Assembly: GCF_014822185.1 (NCBI RefSeq)
Contig: NZ_QVLR01000060.1
Coordinates: 1-64,000, forward strand
Source: Azoarcus sp. Aa7
GTDB lineage: Bacteria; Pseudomonadota; Gammaproteobacteria; Burkholderiales; Rhodocyclaceae
Length of the DNA stretch: 64,000 nucleotides
Direction: 5' to 3'
Notes under the pieces: generated by a model
What the model saw: only the letters and a program-made list of their open reading frames with translations
Database searches by the model: none
What the model was told of the DNA's origin: nothing
Program-made: the position numbers and the translations under genes
Part shown: positions 56,945-64,000 of the stretch, one piece after another
How the letters are laid out: each line of letters opens with the position of its first letter
How positions within the stretch are numbered: position 1 is the stretch's first letter

Positions 56945-57904
56945 TTAACTCTCCAGAAACGGCGCGTTCCCGGTGGCGATCAGCCGGGCTTCGCGCCAGC
57001 TTCCGTCCCGGCAGAGCTCGCCGACCAGCACTTGCAGCACCCTGGCGACCGCCAGGGTGGCCGCCGAGGCCGGAATATGCCGCGAGGTGCAGAGCACGAC
57101 GCGTCGGCTCAGGTCTTCCGGTGCGATGGGTACGGCCTGCAGCGTGCCGTTGTCCAGTTCGTGCTGCATCGGCATCGGTGGCAGCAGGGTGTGCCCGAGG
57201 CCGGCGAGCAGGCTGGTGCGCAGGATGCTGATGGAGCTGATGTCGGCGATGACGTTGGGGGCGGCGAGGCCGGCCTTCCAGGCTGCGGCGTCGACGATGG
57301 GGCGGACGCCATGCGGCGACGCGGGCAGGATGAGGGGCATTCGCAACGCTTCGCGCAGGCTGATGGGGCCGCGTGGCGCATCGGGCGCTGCCGCCGGCGA
57401 AATCAGCAACAGCGATTCTTCCAGCAAGGGGTGGCAGCGGAATTCGTCGAGGAGGCCGTCGTCGAAGAGGACCGCGAGGTGGATCAGGCCGGTGCGCAAC
57501 TGCGGGATCAGGTTGCCGGTGAGTTCCTCGGTCAGTTCCAGCTCGACGCGCGGCAAGGCCGAACGCACCGCCTTGAGCAGCGGCAGTGCCAGCGCTTGCG
57601 AGACGCTGTGCGGTATGCCGAAGATCACCTTGCCTGCGGCTTCGCCCTCCGTTTCGGTGACGCTCTGCCGGGCATCTTCGACCTGGCGCAGGATGGATAG
57701 CGCATGCGGATGGAAGGCCCGGCCGGCCGGTGTCAGTTCCACTCCGCGCGGCAGGCGGTGAAACAGCGGCCGCCCGAGTTCATCTTCGAGTTGGGCCAGC
57801 TGGTGGCTAAGTGCCGACTGCGCGACATGAACCATCCCGGCGGCCTTGGAGAAGCTCCCGTGTTCGGCAATGGCGAGAAAGTAACGGAGCTGGCGCAGTT
57901 CCAT
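56945..57904 (-). CDS. LysR-family transcription regulator
   Basis: A 319-residue LysR regulator. The N-terminal winged helix is clear (MELRQLRYFLAIAEHGSFSK, AAGMVHVAQSALSHQLAQLE, GRPLFHRLPRGVELTPAGRA), followed by a two-lobed effector domain from about residue 92. In sequence it is near the Nac/CbbR-like group that binds small anions or amino acids, but the effector is unknown. No target gene is adjacent and divergent; the region upstream (57905-58237) has an AT-rich patch suited to its autoregulated promoter. Confidence 0.92.
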   Translation of the reverse strand: MELRQLRYFLAIAEHGSFSKAAGMVHVAQSALSHQLAQLEDELGRPLFHRLPRGVELTPAGRAFHPHALSILRQVEDARQSVTETEGEAAGKVIFGIPHSVSQALALPLLKAVRSALPRVELELTEELTGNLIPQLRTGLIHLAVLFDDGLLDEFRCHPLLEESLLLISPAAAPDAPRGPISLREALRMPLILPASPHGVRPIVDAAAWKAGLAAPNVIADISSISILRTSLLAGLGHTLLPPMPMQHELDNGTLQAVPIAPEDLSRRVVLCTSRHIPASAATLAVARVLQVLVGELCRDGSWREARLIATGNAPFLES

Positions 57905-58237
57905 GTCGGGGCAGGGGGAAAGGAATGACTCATTCTATCTGTTTTAAAGATAGCAATATCGCAATTATGAAATTTTCAGATTTGTCCGCTTGAGGTCTAA
58001 TGGCAACAACTGATCTGCACCGACGCTTCCGGCCACAAGCCGGGATGCTCCAGCCAAACCCGGCTCCGGTTGGTGCGAACAGGCGCTTTTTACCGGAAGT
58101 GTTGCCCCGGCAGGGGATCGATCAAGGGCAGGCCGGCACGTTCGGGCTGCCCTTGTTTTTAGGGCGGCTGCATGACGTCCTGGTGCACCATGCCGCGGGT
58201 TGTGCGCGACAAAGCGCACTGCTGGCCGGCAGCGCGG
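57905..58237. other. Intergenic region with possible small transcript
   Basis: About 333 bases between two minus-strand LysR genes. The left end is AT-rich (AAAGATAGCAATATCGCAAT, 57943-57962), with GCAAT repeated 11 bases apart. A plus-strand hairpin with a T-run lies at 58124-58160, and GTGCGC/GCGCAC forms another hairpin near 58200-58218. No protein gene is supported. Confidence 0.45.
58124..58160 (+). terminator. Plus-strand rho-independent terminator without an upstream gene
   Basis: AAGGGCAG (58124-58131) pairs with CTGCCCTT (58147-58154) and is followed by GTTTTT, a textbook intrinsic terminator reading plus. No plus-strand protein gene precedes it within 1.3 kb, so it may end a small RNA starting from the AT-rich promoter-like stretch near 57960. 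Confidence 0.5.
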
Positions 58238-59143
58238 TCAGACGTTGCGGAGGAAGTCCTCCGGACGCTGCTCGATCAGGTCCCGGATGAAGTCCCATAC
58301 GACGCGGACGCGCTTGATCCGCAGCAGGTCTTCGGGCGCAGCGATCCATAGGGTGCGGGTCACGAGCGACTGTCCGGGGAACACGCAGACCAGGTCGTCG
58401 GACAGATCGGCGACGAAAGGCGACAAGGCCACGAGACCCATTCCGGCCGCCGCGGCCTCGCGCTGGGCAAGTATGCTGGTGGAGGTGAAGATCCTCCTGG
58501 GATGGGGTGTGAGTTCTTCCAGGACCCGGAAGAGGCCGCTGAGCGAGCCGTCGTGGATGTAGTCCACGAAGTCGTGCTCGGCGATGTCGCTCAACTGGCG
58601 GATGGGCGGGTGGGCGTCGCGGTAGCCGGGCGAGCAGTAGATGGAAAAGTCGACATCGGTCAGCCGCGCGACCTTGTAGCGTCCTACCTCGGGCGGGTCC
58701 AGGGTGATCAGGATCTCGACCTCGCGCGTGACCAGGCTCGGATACTGGGGCTGGGGCATGAGCTGGACATGCAGATCGGGGTGCTCGCGATGCAGTTTTG
58801 CCAGGCCGGGTGCGATCAGGTGGATACCCACGCCCTCCGGCGTACCGACGCGCACCGATCCCTTCACCCGCACGCCCAGGCCCGCGCTCTCCTCGACGGC
58901 TTCGAGCAGCGCGCTTTCCATTCTTTCCGCATGCGGGATGAGCGCGTGGCCGGCATCGGTCAGCGAATACCCGGTGCGCCGGCGATCGAACAGGACGACG
59001 CTGAGGTCGGCCTCGAGCCGGTCGATGCGGCGCGAAACCGTCGAGTGTTCGATCCCCAGCCGCTCGTCTGCAAGGGAAATCGTGCCCAGGCGAGCGACGG
59101 CGAGGAAGACGCGCAGGTCGTTCCAGTCCGGTAGGGAGTTCAT
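58238..59143 (-). CDS. LysR-family transcription regulator
   Basis: A 301-residue LysR regulator. The helix-turn-helix reads DLRVFLAVARLGTISLADER followed by LGIEHSTVSRRIDRLEADL and DRRRTGYSLTDAG, typical of the LysR group with EHSTVSRRI. The effector domain follows from about residue 90. The ATG at 59143 is the only good start. The next gene, an acyl-CoA ligase, is divergent with 163 bases between, holding repeated TGTGCA sites, so it probably controls that ligase and the CBS/permease genes. Confidence 0.93.
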   Translation of the reverse strand: MNSLPDWNDLRVFLAVARLGTISLADERLGIEHSTVSRRIDRLEADLSVVLFDRRRTGYSLTDAGHALIPHAERMESALLEAVEESAGLGVRVKGSVRVGTPEGVGIHLIAPGLAKLHREHPDLHVQLMPQPQYPSLVTREVEILITLDPPEVGRYKVARLTDVDFSIYCSPGYRDAHPPIRQLSDIAEHDFVDYIHDGSLSGLFRVLEELTPHPRRIFTSTSILAQREAAAAGMGLVALSPFVADLSDDLVCVFPGQSLVTRTLWIAAPEDLLRIKRVRVVWDFIRDLIEQRPEDFLRNV

Positions 59144-59179
59144 GTGCACTATTGTGCATTGGCGCACAGGCCGTGTGCA
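59143..59179. promoter_or_regulatory. Candidate LysR operator
   Basis: TGTGC (59154-59158) and GCACA (59164-59168) form a perfect inverted repeat with a six-base spacer. TGTGCA also occurs at 59143-59148 and 59174-59179. The site lies at the start of the LysR gene and faces the ligase promoter, the usual place for a LysR binding site with autoregulation. Confidence 0.5.
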
Positions 59180-59306
59180 ACTTCTTGCTTTGGCGAGAAA
59201 AAAACGAGCCGGATAATCCGCGAGAAGAAGATCACGTGCGTCGACCGAAGGGCGATGTCGCACTGAATCGACCGCACTAACTTCCATACCAACAAGGAGA
59301 CAGGCA

Positions 59307-60959
59307 ATGGACTTCGACGCAGTCTTGCTACCCCCTCGTCGTGCGGCCAGCGTTGCCGCGGGCCTGTGGCCCGATCGCACGATCAACGACGAACTCGACG
59401 CCTGCGTCGCCGCTTTTCCCGACAAGTTTGCCCTGACCGCGATGCGCGCCGAAACCGGCGAAGTGCGGCGTTTTTCCTACCGCGAACTGGCCGCGCTGGC
59501 CGATCGCGTCGCCGTCGGTCTGTCGCGCCTGGGTGTGGGCCGCAACGACGTGGTGGCGATGCAGCTGCCGAACTGGTGGCAGTTCACGGTGGTGTATCTC
59601 GCGTGCGCGCGCATCGGCGCGGTGATCAATCCCCTGATGCCGATCTTCCGCGAGTGCGAGCTGTCCTTCATGCTCGGCCACGGCGAGGCGAAGGTGCTGA
59701 TCGTGCCGAAGACCTTCCGCGGCTTCGACCACGAGGCGATGGCGCGCGGGCTGCAGCCGAGCCTGCCGGCACTCAAGCGCATCGTCGTCATCGACAGCGA
59801 CGGCCCGGACTCCTTCGATGCGCTGCTCACGGCGCCGGCCTGGGAGAACGAACCCGACGCCGCGGACATCCTGACGCGCAGCCGGCCGGGCCCCGACGAC
59901 ATCACGATGCTGATGTATACCTCCGGCACCACCGGCGAGCCGAAGGGGGCGATGCACTCGACCAACACGGTGATGGCGAACCTCGTGCAGTACGCCCGCA
60001 GGCTGCGCCTGGACCACGACGATGTGGTGCTGATGGCCTCGCCGATGGCACACCAGACCGGCGCGGCGTACGGAATGATGCTGCCGATCCTGCTGCACGG
60101 GCGTTCGGTGATCCTCGACAAGTGGGAGCCGGCGAAGGCGGTCGAGCTGATCCGGGCGGAGGGCGCGACCTTCACGATGGCATCGACGCCCTTCCTGACC
60201 GACCTGACGAAGACCGTGCAGGAACTGGGGCTGCCGGTGCCGACGCTGCGAAGCTTCCTGTGCTCCGGCGCGCCGATTCCCGGCCCGCTGGTCGAGCAGG
60301 CGCGCAAGGTCCTCGGCACCAAGATCGTGTCCGCCTGGGGCATGACCGAAATCGGCGTGATCACGATGATCGACCTCGACGACGACGAGCGCGCCTACAC
60401 GACCGACGGCAAGGTGATCCACGGCGCCGAGATCCGCATCGTCGATGAAACGGGTGACGAGCTTCCGCGCGGAGAGGTCGGTCGCCTTGTCGTGCGTACG
60501 TGCTCGGCCTTCGGCGGCTACCTCAAGCGGCCGCAATGGAACAACGTCGATGCCGAAGGCTGGCTCGACTCGGGCGATGTCGCGAAGATGGACGAGCAAG
60601 GTTACATCCGCATCAGCGGCCGCAACAAGGACGTGGTCATCCGCGGCGGCGAGAACATTCCGGTGTTCGAGATCGAGTCCTTGCTGTATCGGCATCCGGC
60701 CGTCGAGCAGGTGGCGATCGTCGCTTACCCGGATGACCGGCTCGGCGAGCGCTGCTGCGCCGTCGTCGTGCCCAAGGCCGGCGCGACGTTCGACTTCGCG
60801 TCGATGGTCGATTTCCTGAAGGCGCAAAAGGTCACGCTCCAGTACATCCCCGAGCGCCTGATCGTGCGCGAAACAATGCCCTCGACGGCGACGGGGAAGA
60901 TCCAGAAGTTCAAGCTGCGCGAGTTGCTGCGCGAGGAGCTTAGCCTCCCCCAGCAATAG
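59307..60959 (+). CDS. AMP-dependent acyl-CoA ligase, cyclohexanecarboxylate-CoA ligase-like
   Basis: A 550-residue acyl-CoA synthetase. Motifs in order: MYTSGTTGEPKGAMHSTNTV (ATP loop), SAWGMTEIG (A5), DSGDVAKMDEQGYIRISGR and the C-terminal lysine in PSTATGKIQKFKLR. The N-terminus MDFDAVLLPPRRAASVAAG is like cyclohexanecarboxylate-CoA ligases of anaerobic aromatic or alicyclic degraders; this substrate call is tentative, and a fatty or other carboxylic acid is possible. Start at an ATG with AAGGAGAC nearby. First gene of ligase, CBS protein and permease, with a LysR gene divergent. Confidence 0.85.
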   Translation: MDFDAVLLPPRRAASVAAGLWPDRTINDELDACVAAFPDKFALTAMRAETGEVRRFSYRELAALADRVAVGLSRLGVGRNDVVAMQLPNWWQFTVVYLACARIGAVINPLMPIFRECELSFMLGHGEAKVLIVPKTFRGFDHEAMARGLQPSLPALKRIVVIDSDGPDSFDALLTAPAWENEPDAADILTRSRPGPDDITMLMYTSGTTGEPKGAMHSTNTVMANLVQYARRLRLDHDDVVLMASPMAHQTGAAYGMMLPILLHGRSVILDKWEPAKAVELIRAEGATFTMASTPFLTDLTKTVQELGLPVPTLRSFLCSGAPIPGPLVEQARKVLGTKIVSAWGMTEIGVITMIDLDDDERAYTTDGKVIHGAEIRIVDETGDELPRGEVGRLVVRTCSAFGGYLKRPQWNNVDAEGWLDSGDVAKMDEQGYIRISGRNKDVVIRGGENIPVFEIESLLYRHPAVEQVAIVAYPDDRLGERCCAVVVPKAGATFDFASMVDFLKAQKVTLQYIPERLIVRETMPSTATGKIQKFKLRELLREELSLPQQ

Positions 60960-61034
60960 GCGGTCATGCCCCGTTCGAACATCCACGGGAAAACAAGCGA
61001 TGTTCGATAACACATACAAGGCAGGAGACAAGGA

Positions 61035-61502
61035 ATGGAAAAGACCGTGAAGACGGCCAGGCAACTGGTCGAGGAGTCCGGGAGCGGCGTGGTTTCGGTC
61101 GGTCCGGACGAGCCAGTGATGGCGGTGTTGCAGGCGATGGCGGACAAGGACGTCAACGGCGTGCTGGTCATCGACAACGGGCAGCTGCTCGGCATCGTCA
61201 CCGAGCGCGACTACGCCTTGAAGGTGGAACTGAAGGGCCGCACGGCCAGGGAGACCCGGGCGCGCGAGATCATGACCAGCGAGGTGATTTGCGCCTCGGC
61301 CGATGATTCCTGCGAGCGCTGCATGGAAGTCATGCACCGCGAGTGGGTGCGTCATCTCCCGGTGATGGAGCAGGGCAAGGTGATCGGCGTGCTGTTCCTG
61401 CGCGACGTGCTGGAGGAAGTGGTCGCCGAGGACGAGCACCTCATCAAGGATCTCGAGCGCGAGCGCATCGAGTCCAGCGGTGCCACCGGCGGCAACTACT
61501 GA
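61035..61502 (+). CDS. Two-CBS-domain protein
   Basis: A 155-residue protein with two CBS domains, residues about 12-72 (VVSVGPDEPVMAVLQAMADK to GIVTERDYA) and about 80-140 (IMTSEVICASADDS to GVLFLRDVLEEVV). Such pairs bind adenosine nucleotides and act as energy sensors. It lies 75 bases after the ligase gene and 33 before the permease, so it may couple transport or activation to energy state. GAGAC-rich ribosome binding site (AGGAGACAAGG) just before the ATG. Confidence 0.88.
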   Translation: MEKTVKTARQLVEESGSGVVSVGPDEPVMAVLQAMADKDVNGVLVIDNGQLLGIVTERDYALKVELKGRTARETRAREIMTSEVICASADDSCERCMEVMHREWVRHLPVMEQGKVIGVLFLRDVLEEVVAEDEHLIKDLERERIESSGATGGNY

Positions 61503-61535
61503 CCGCGCCCTCCCACTCCACATCGGGTTCTCGAA

Positions 61536-62930
61536 ATGTACGAATTTATCGTAATCCTGGCGGCGCTCGTGTTTCTGATGTTCGTCGCCTATCGCGGTTT
61601 CAGTGTCATCATCTTCGCCCCTGTCGCCGCCCTCGGCGCAGTGCTGTTCACCGATCCATCGCTGGTGCCGGCCATGTTCACCAGCGTGTTCATGGAGAAG
61701 ATGGCCGGCTTCATCAAGCTCTACTTCCCGGTCTTTCTGCTGGGAGCGGTGTTCGGCAAGGTCATCGAGCTGTCCGGCTTCTCGAAGTCGATCGTCTCCG
61801 CGGTGATCAGGCTTGTCGGGCGCGACCGGGCGATTTTCTCCATCGTGCTCGTTTCCGCCATCCTTACTTACGGCGGGGTGTCGGTGTTCGTGGTGGTGTT
61901 CGCGGTCTACCCCTTCGCCGCGGAGATGTTCAGGCAAAGCGGCATCCCGAAACGGCTCCTGCCGGGAACGATCGCCCTCGGGGCCTTCAGCTTCACCATG
62001 GATGCGATGCCCGGCACGCCGCAGATCCAGAACATCATCCCCTCCGCCTTCTTCAAGACCAATGCCTGGGCCGCCCCTTGGCTCGGCGTGGTCGGCTCGG
62101 TCTTCATCCTGCTGGTGGGTCTCACCTATCTGACTTGGCGGCGCAAGCAGGCGGCGGCGCGGAACGAAGGCTACGGCGAGGGTCACCACAACGAACCCGA
62201 GCCCTTCGGCGGCGAGGCGCTGCCCAACCCCTGGATCGCCATCCTGCCCCTGATCGCGGTGGGCGTGCTGAACCGGGTTTTCGGCGCGTGGATTCCGCAG
62301 CTGTATGGCAGCACCCACGAAATGGCACTGGCCGCGGGCGGCAAACCCGTCGTCACCGAGGTCTCCAAGGTCGCCGCCATCTGGGCGGTGGAAGCGGCGC
62401 TGCTGGTGGGCATTCTCACCGTGCTGGTGTTCGCGTTCAGGACGGTGAAGGCGAAGTTCGCCGAAGGGACCAGGGCGGCGGTGTCCGGTACGCTGCTGGC
62501 ATCGATGAACACGGCTTCCGAATATGGTTTCGGTGCCGTGATCGCCATCCTTCCGGGCTTTCTGATTGTCGCCGATGCACTGAAGGCCATCCCCAATCCG
62601 CTGGTCAACGAGGCGATCACGGTCACCACGCTGGCGGGTATCACCGGCTCGGCCACTGGCGGCATGAGCATCGCGCTGGCAGCGATGTCGGAGCAGTTCA
62701 TCGCTGCGGCCAACGCCGCCGGCATCCCGCTGGAAGTGCTGCACCGGATCGCTTCCATGGCCAGCGGCGGCATGGACACCCTTCCCCATAACGGCGCGAT
62801 CATCACGCTGCTGGCGGTCACCGGCCTTACCCACCGCCAGGCCTACGGCGACATTTTCGCCATCACCTGCATCAAGACTTTGGCGGTGTTCGTGGTCATC
62901 GCCTTCTTCTACCTGACCGGGCTGTACTGA
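61536..62930 (+). CDS. GntP-family permease
   Basis: A 464-residue membrane transporter of the GntP (ion transporter superfamily) type, with about 12 helices. Typical features: FIVILAALVFLMFVAYRGFS at the start, LILTYGGVS-type loop (SAILTYGGVSVFVVVFAVYP), FTMDAMPGTPQIQNIIPSAF, and the second-half GITGSATGGMSIALAAM with SMASGGMDTLPHNGAIITLL. Family members import gluconate, hydroxy acids or similar carboxylates with protons. Its position after an acyl-CoA ligase suggests uptake of the acid the ligase activates. Confidence 0.88.
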   Translation: MYEFIVILAALVFLMFVAYRGFSVIIFAPVAALGAVLFTDPSLVPAMFTSVFMEKMAGFIKLYFPVFLLGAVFGKVIELSGFSKSIVSAVIRLVGRDRAIFSIVLVSAILTYGGVSVFVVVFAVYPFAAEMFRQSGIPKRLLPGTIALGAFSFTMDAMPGTPQIQNIIPSAFFKTNAWAAPWLGVVGSVFILLVGLTYLTWRRKQAAARNEGYGEGHHNEPEPFGGEALPNPWIAILPLIAVGVLNRVFGAWIPQLYGSTHEMALAAGGKPVVTEVSKVAAIWAVEAALLVGILTVLVFAFRTVKAKFAEGTRAAVSGTLLASMNTASEYGFGAVIAILPGFLIVADALKAIPNPLVNEAITVTTLAGITGSATGGMSIALAAMSEQFIAAANAAGIPLEVLHRIASMASGGMDTLPHNGAIITLLAVTGLTHRQAYGDIFAITCIKTLAVFVVIAFFYLTGLY

Positions 62931-62965
62931 GCACCGCGTTTGCCGCAACAAGGCAGAGGAAACGG

Positions 62966-63030
62966 ACGCGCGGATCCTCCGCAGCTCGTGTGACGCCGCC
63001 GGCGTTCCACGGGATGCGGAGGGTCCGCGT
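62966..63030. terminator. Imperfect inverted repeat after permease gene
   Basis: ACGCGCGGATCCTCCGCA (62966-62983) and TGCGGAGGGTCCGCGT (63015-63030) are largely complementary. It lies 36 bases after the permease stop and may end the operon. No T-run. Confidence 0.4.
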
Positions 63031-63131
63031 TGCCGGAGTCGAATTTCCCGCGCATCGCGGCACTCGTAGGGCATCTCTGCGGTCACAGCTTGCGGAGGCC
63101 GTGCTTCGGCCGTTGTGTGGAGGGAGGGGGC

Positions 63132-64000
63132 ATGTCCAGCCCGTCGTCCCCGATGATTCCCGCCTGCTCGATGACGCGAGCGCAGTTCCTGCGGCTTGCG
63201 GCGGGCGCGGCTGCGGCCCTTGTCGTCGGCGGCCGGGCGAAGGCCCAGGCGCCCGGCGAGGCTTCCGGAGGTGCGATGCCGACGCGTCCGATTCCTTCGA
63301 CCCAGGAGCGCTTGCCCGTCGTCGGGCTGGGCACGTACGTGGGGTTCGACGTCCCGCGCGAATCGGCGGAGTATCGGCGCTTGCCCGAGGTGTTGCGGAC
63401 CTTGTTCGAGGCCGGCGGGTCGGTGATCGATACGTCGCCGATGTACGGGCGGGCGGAGGCGGTGACGGGCGAGCTGCTCGCTGCGGCCGGGCTGCGCAGC
63501 AAGGCCTTCGTCGCGACCAAGGTGTGGACGCACGGGCGCGCCGAGGGGATCCGGCAGATGCAGGAGTCGATGCGGCTGCTGCAGATGGAGCGCCTGGACC
63601 TGATGCAGGTGCATAACCTGATCGACTGGCGGGTGCATCTGGCGACGCTGCGCGACTGGAAGGCCGAGGGGCGCGTGCGCTACGTCGGCATCACGCATTA
63701 CACGCACGGCGCCTATGGCGAACTCGAGGCGGTGATGCGCGAGGCGCAGTTCGATTTCGTGCAGGTCAATTATTCGGTCGACGAAGCGGAGGCGGAGCGG
63801 CGCATCCTGCCGCTGGCGGCCGAACGCGGCATGGCGGTGCTGATCAACCGGCCCTTCGGTGGCGGCCGGGTGTTGCGCCGCCTGCGCGACCGGCCGCTGC
63901 CGCCGTGGGCGACGGAGATCGGCGCGACGAGCTGGGCGCAGGTGCTGCTGAAGTTCGTGCTGAGCCATCCGGCGGTGACGTGCGCGATTCCGGGCACCGG
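63132..64000 (+). CDS. Exported aldo/keto reductase, truncated by window end
   Basis: The frame runs open to the window edge (at least 289 residues). The N-terminus has MTRAQFLRLAAGAAAALVVG and an AKAQA site, a weak twin-arginine-like or Sec signal, so export is likely but the motif lacks the second arginine. The aldo/keto reductase core is clear: VIDTSPMYGRAE (Asp and Tyr), VATKVWT (Lys), DLMQVHNLIDW (His), the catalytic tetrad, and FDFVQVNYSVDEAEAE. It would reduce or oxidise carbonyl compounds using NADPH or act as a Tat-type periplasmic variant. AGGGAGGGGG lies before the ATG. Confidence 0.85.
   Translation, partial: MSSPSSPMIPACSMTRAQFLRLAAGAAAALVVGGRAKAQAPGEASGGAMPTRPIPSTQERLPVVGLGTYVGFDVPRESAEYRRLPEVLRTLFEAGGSVIDTSPMYGRAEAVTGELLAAAGLRSKAFVATKVWTHGRAEGIRQMQESMRLLQMERLDLMQVHNLIDWRVHLATLRDWKAEGRVRYVGITHYTHGAYGELEAVMREAQFDFVQVNYSVDEAEAERRILPLAAERGMAVLINRPFGGGRVLRRLRDRPLPPWATEIGATSWAQVLLKFVLSHPAVTCAIPGT

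Noticed and set aside
58000-58290. Plus-strand frame of 96 codons near the putative small RNA
   Set aside because: No family features and it overlaps the terminator and the end of the LysR gene.
59328-63968. A minus-strand open frame of 1546 codons across the ligase, CBS, permease and reductase genes
   Set aside because: It is opposite four well-recognised plus-strand genes, is full of low-complexity His/Arg/Gln runs and matches no family; long antisense frames are expected in high-GC DNA.

Overview
The window is high-GC DNA, apparently from a chromosome of a betaproteobacterium of the Azoarcus/Thauera/Aromatoleum type (Rhodocyclales). This placement is inferred from gene content: ethanolamine lyase without a microcompartment, a Liv-type ABC importer, glutathione-dependent formaldehyde oxidation, acyl-CoA ligases with degradative-type regulators, several c-di-GMP enzymes and paired Hsp20s. 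No rRNA, tRNA, CRISPR array or intact insertion sequence was seen.

Layout. 1-1.9 kb is gene-poor, with a DUF4926 gene and a possible decayed antitoxin. 1.9-6.8 kb holds a NUDIX hydrolase and the SbcCD nuclease (minus). 6.9-9.1 kb is eutBC (minus). 9.4-10.5 kb has four small genes: a secreted coiled-coil protein, two small membrane proteins and a DUF3175 protein. 10.6-17 kb has an MFS exporter divergent from a complete livKHMGF-type operon. 17-19 kb is the formaldehyde pathway (S-formylglutathione hydrolase and class III alcohol dehydrogenase). 19.2-22.7 kb encodes an ACP-ligase-acyltransferase fusion and a periplasmic lipoprotein. 23-29.8 kb is a plus-strand run of RtcB RNA ligase, acetyl-CoA-synthetase-like ligase, 2-oxoacid dehydrogenase E1alpha, E1beta and E2, and a free-standing ACP. 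29.8-32.5 kb is a stress block (MscS channel, two Hsp20s, Tat-exported carbonic-anhydrase-like protein).

The most unusual locus is 32.7-40.5 kb on the minus strand. In transcription order it encodes a GH46-like hydrolase with a peptidoglycan-binding domain and no signal peptide, a metacaspase-like protease, and a 1941-residue protein joining two alpha/beta-hydrolase domains to a C-terminal CHAT caspase-like domain and a helical tail. Two caspase-clan proteases, lipase-like domains and a possible wall hydrolase in one transcription unit suggest a conflict or regulated-death system. That role is inference.

40.6-49.6 kb holds a PAS-GGDEF-EAL-CZB signalling protein, a DUF302 protein with no visible start codon before its signal sequence, a TonB receptor, a winged-helix protein and an M23 peptidase. 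49.6-52 kb is an accessory patch with a helicase remnant and a complete Xre-RES toxin-antitoxin pair. 52-54.4 kb is a PocR-PAS-GGDEF-EAL protein. 55-64 kb has AraC/EamA and LysR genes, then an acyl-CoA ligase, CBS protein and GntP-type permease divergent from a LysR gene, and ends inside an aldo/keto reductase. Two palindromic elements sharing the same outer ends (about 17.0 and 29.4 kb) look like members of a dispersed repeat family.
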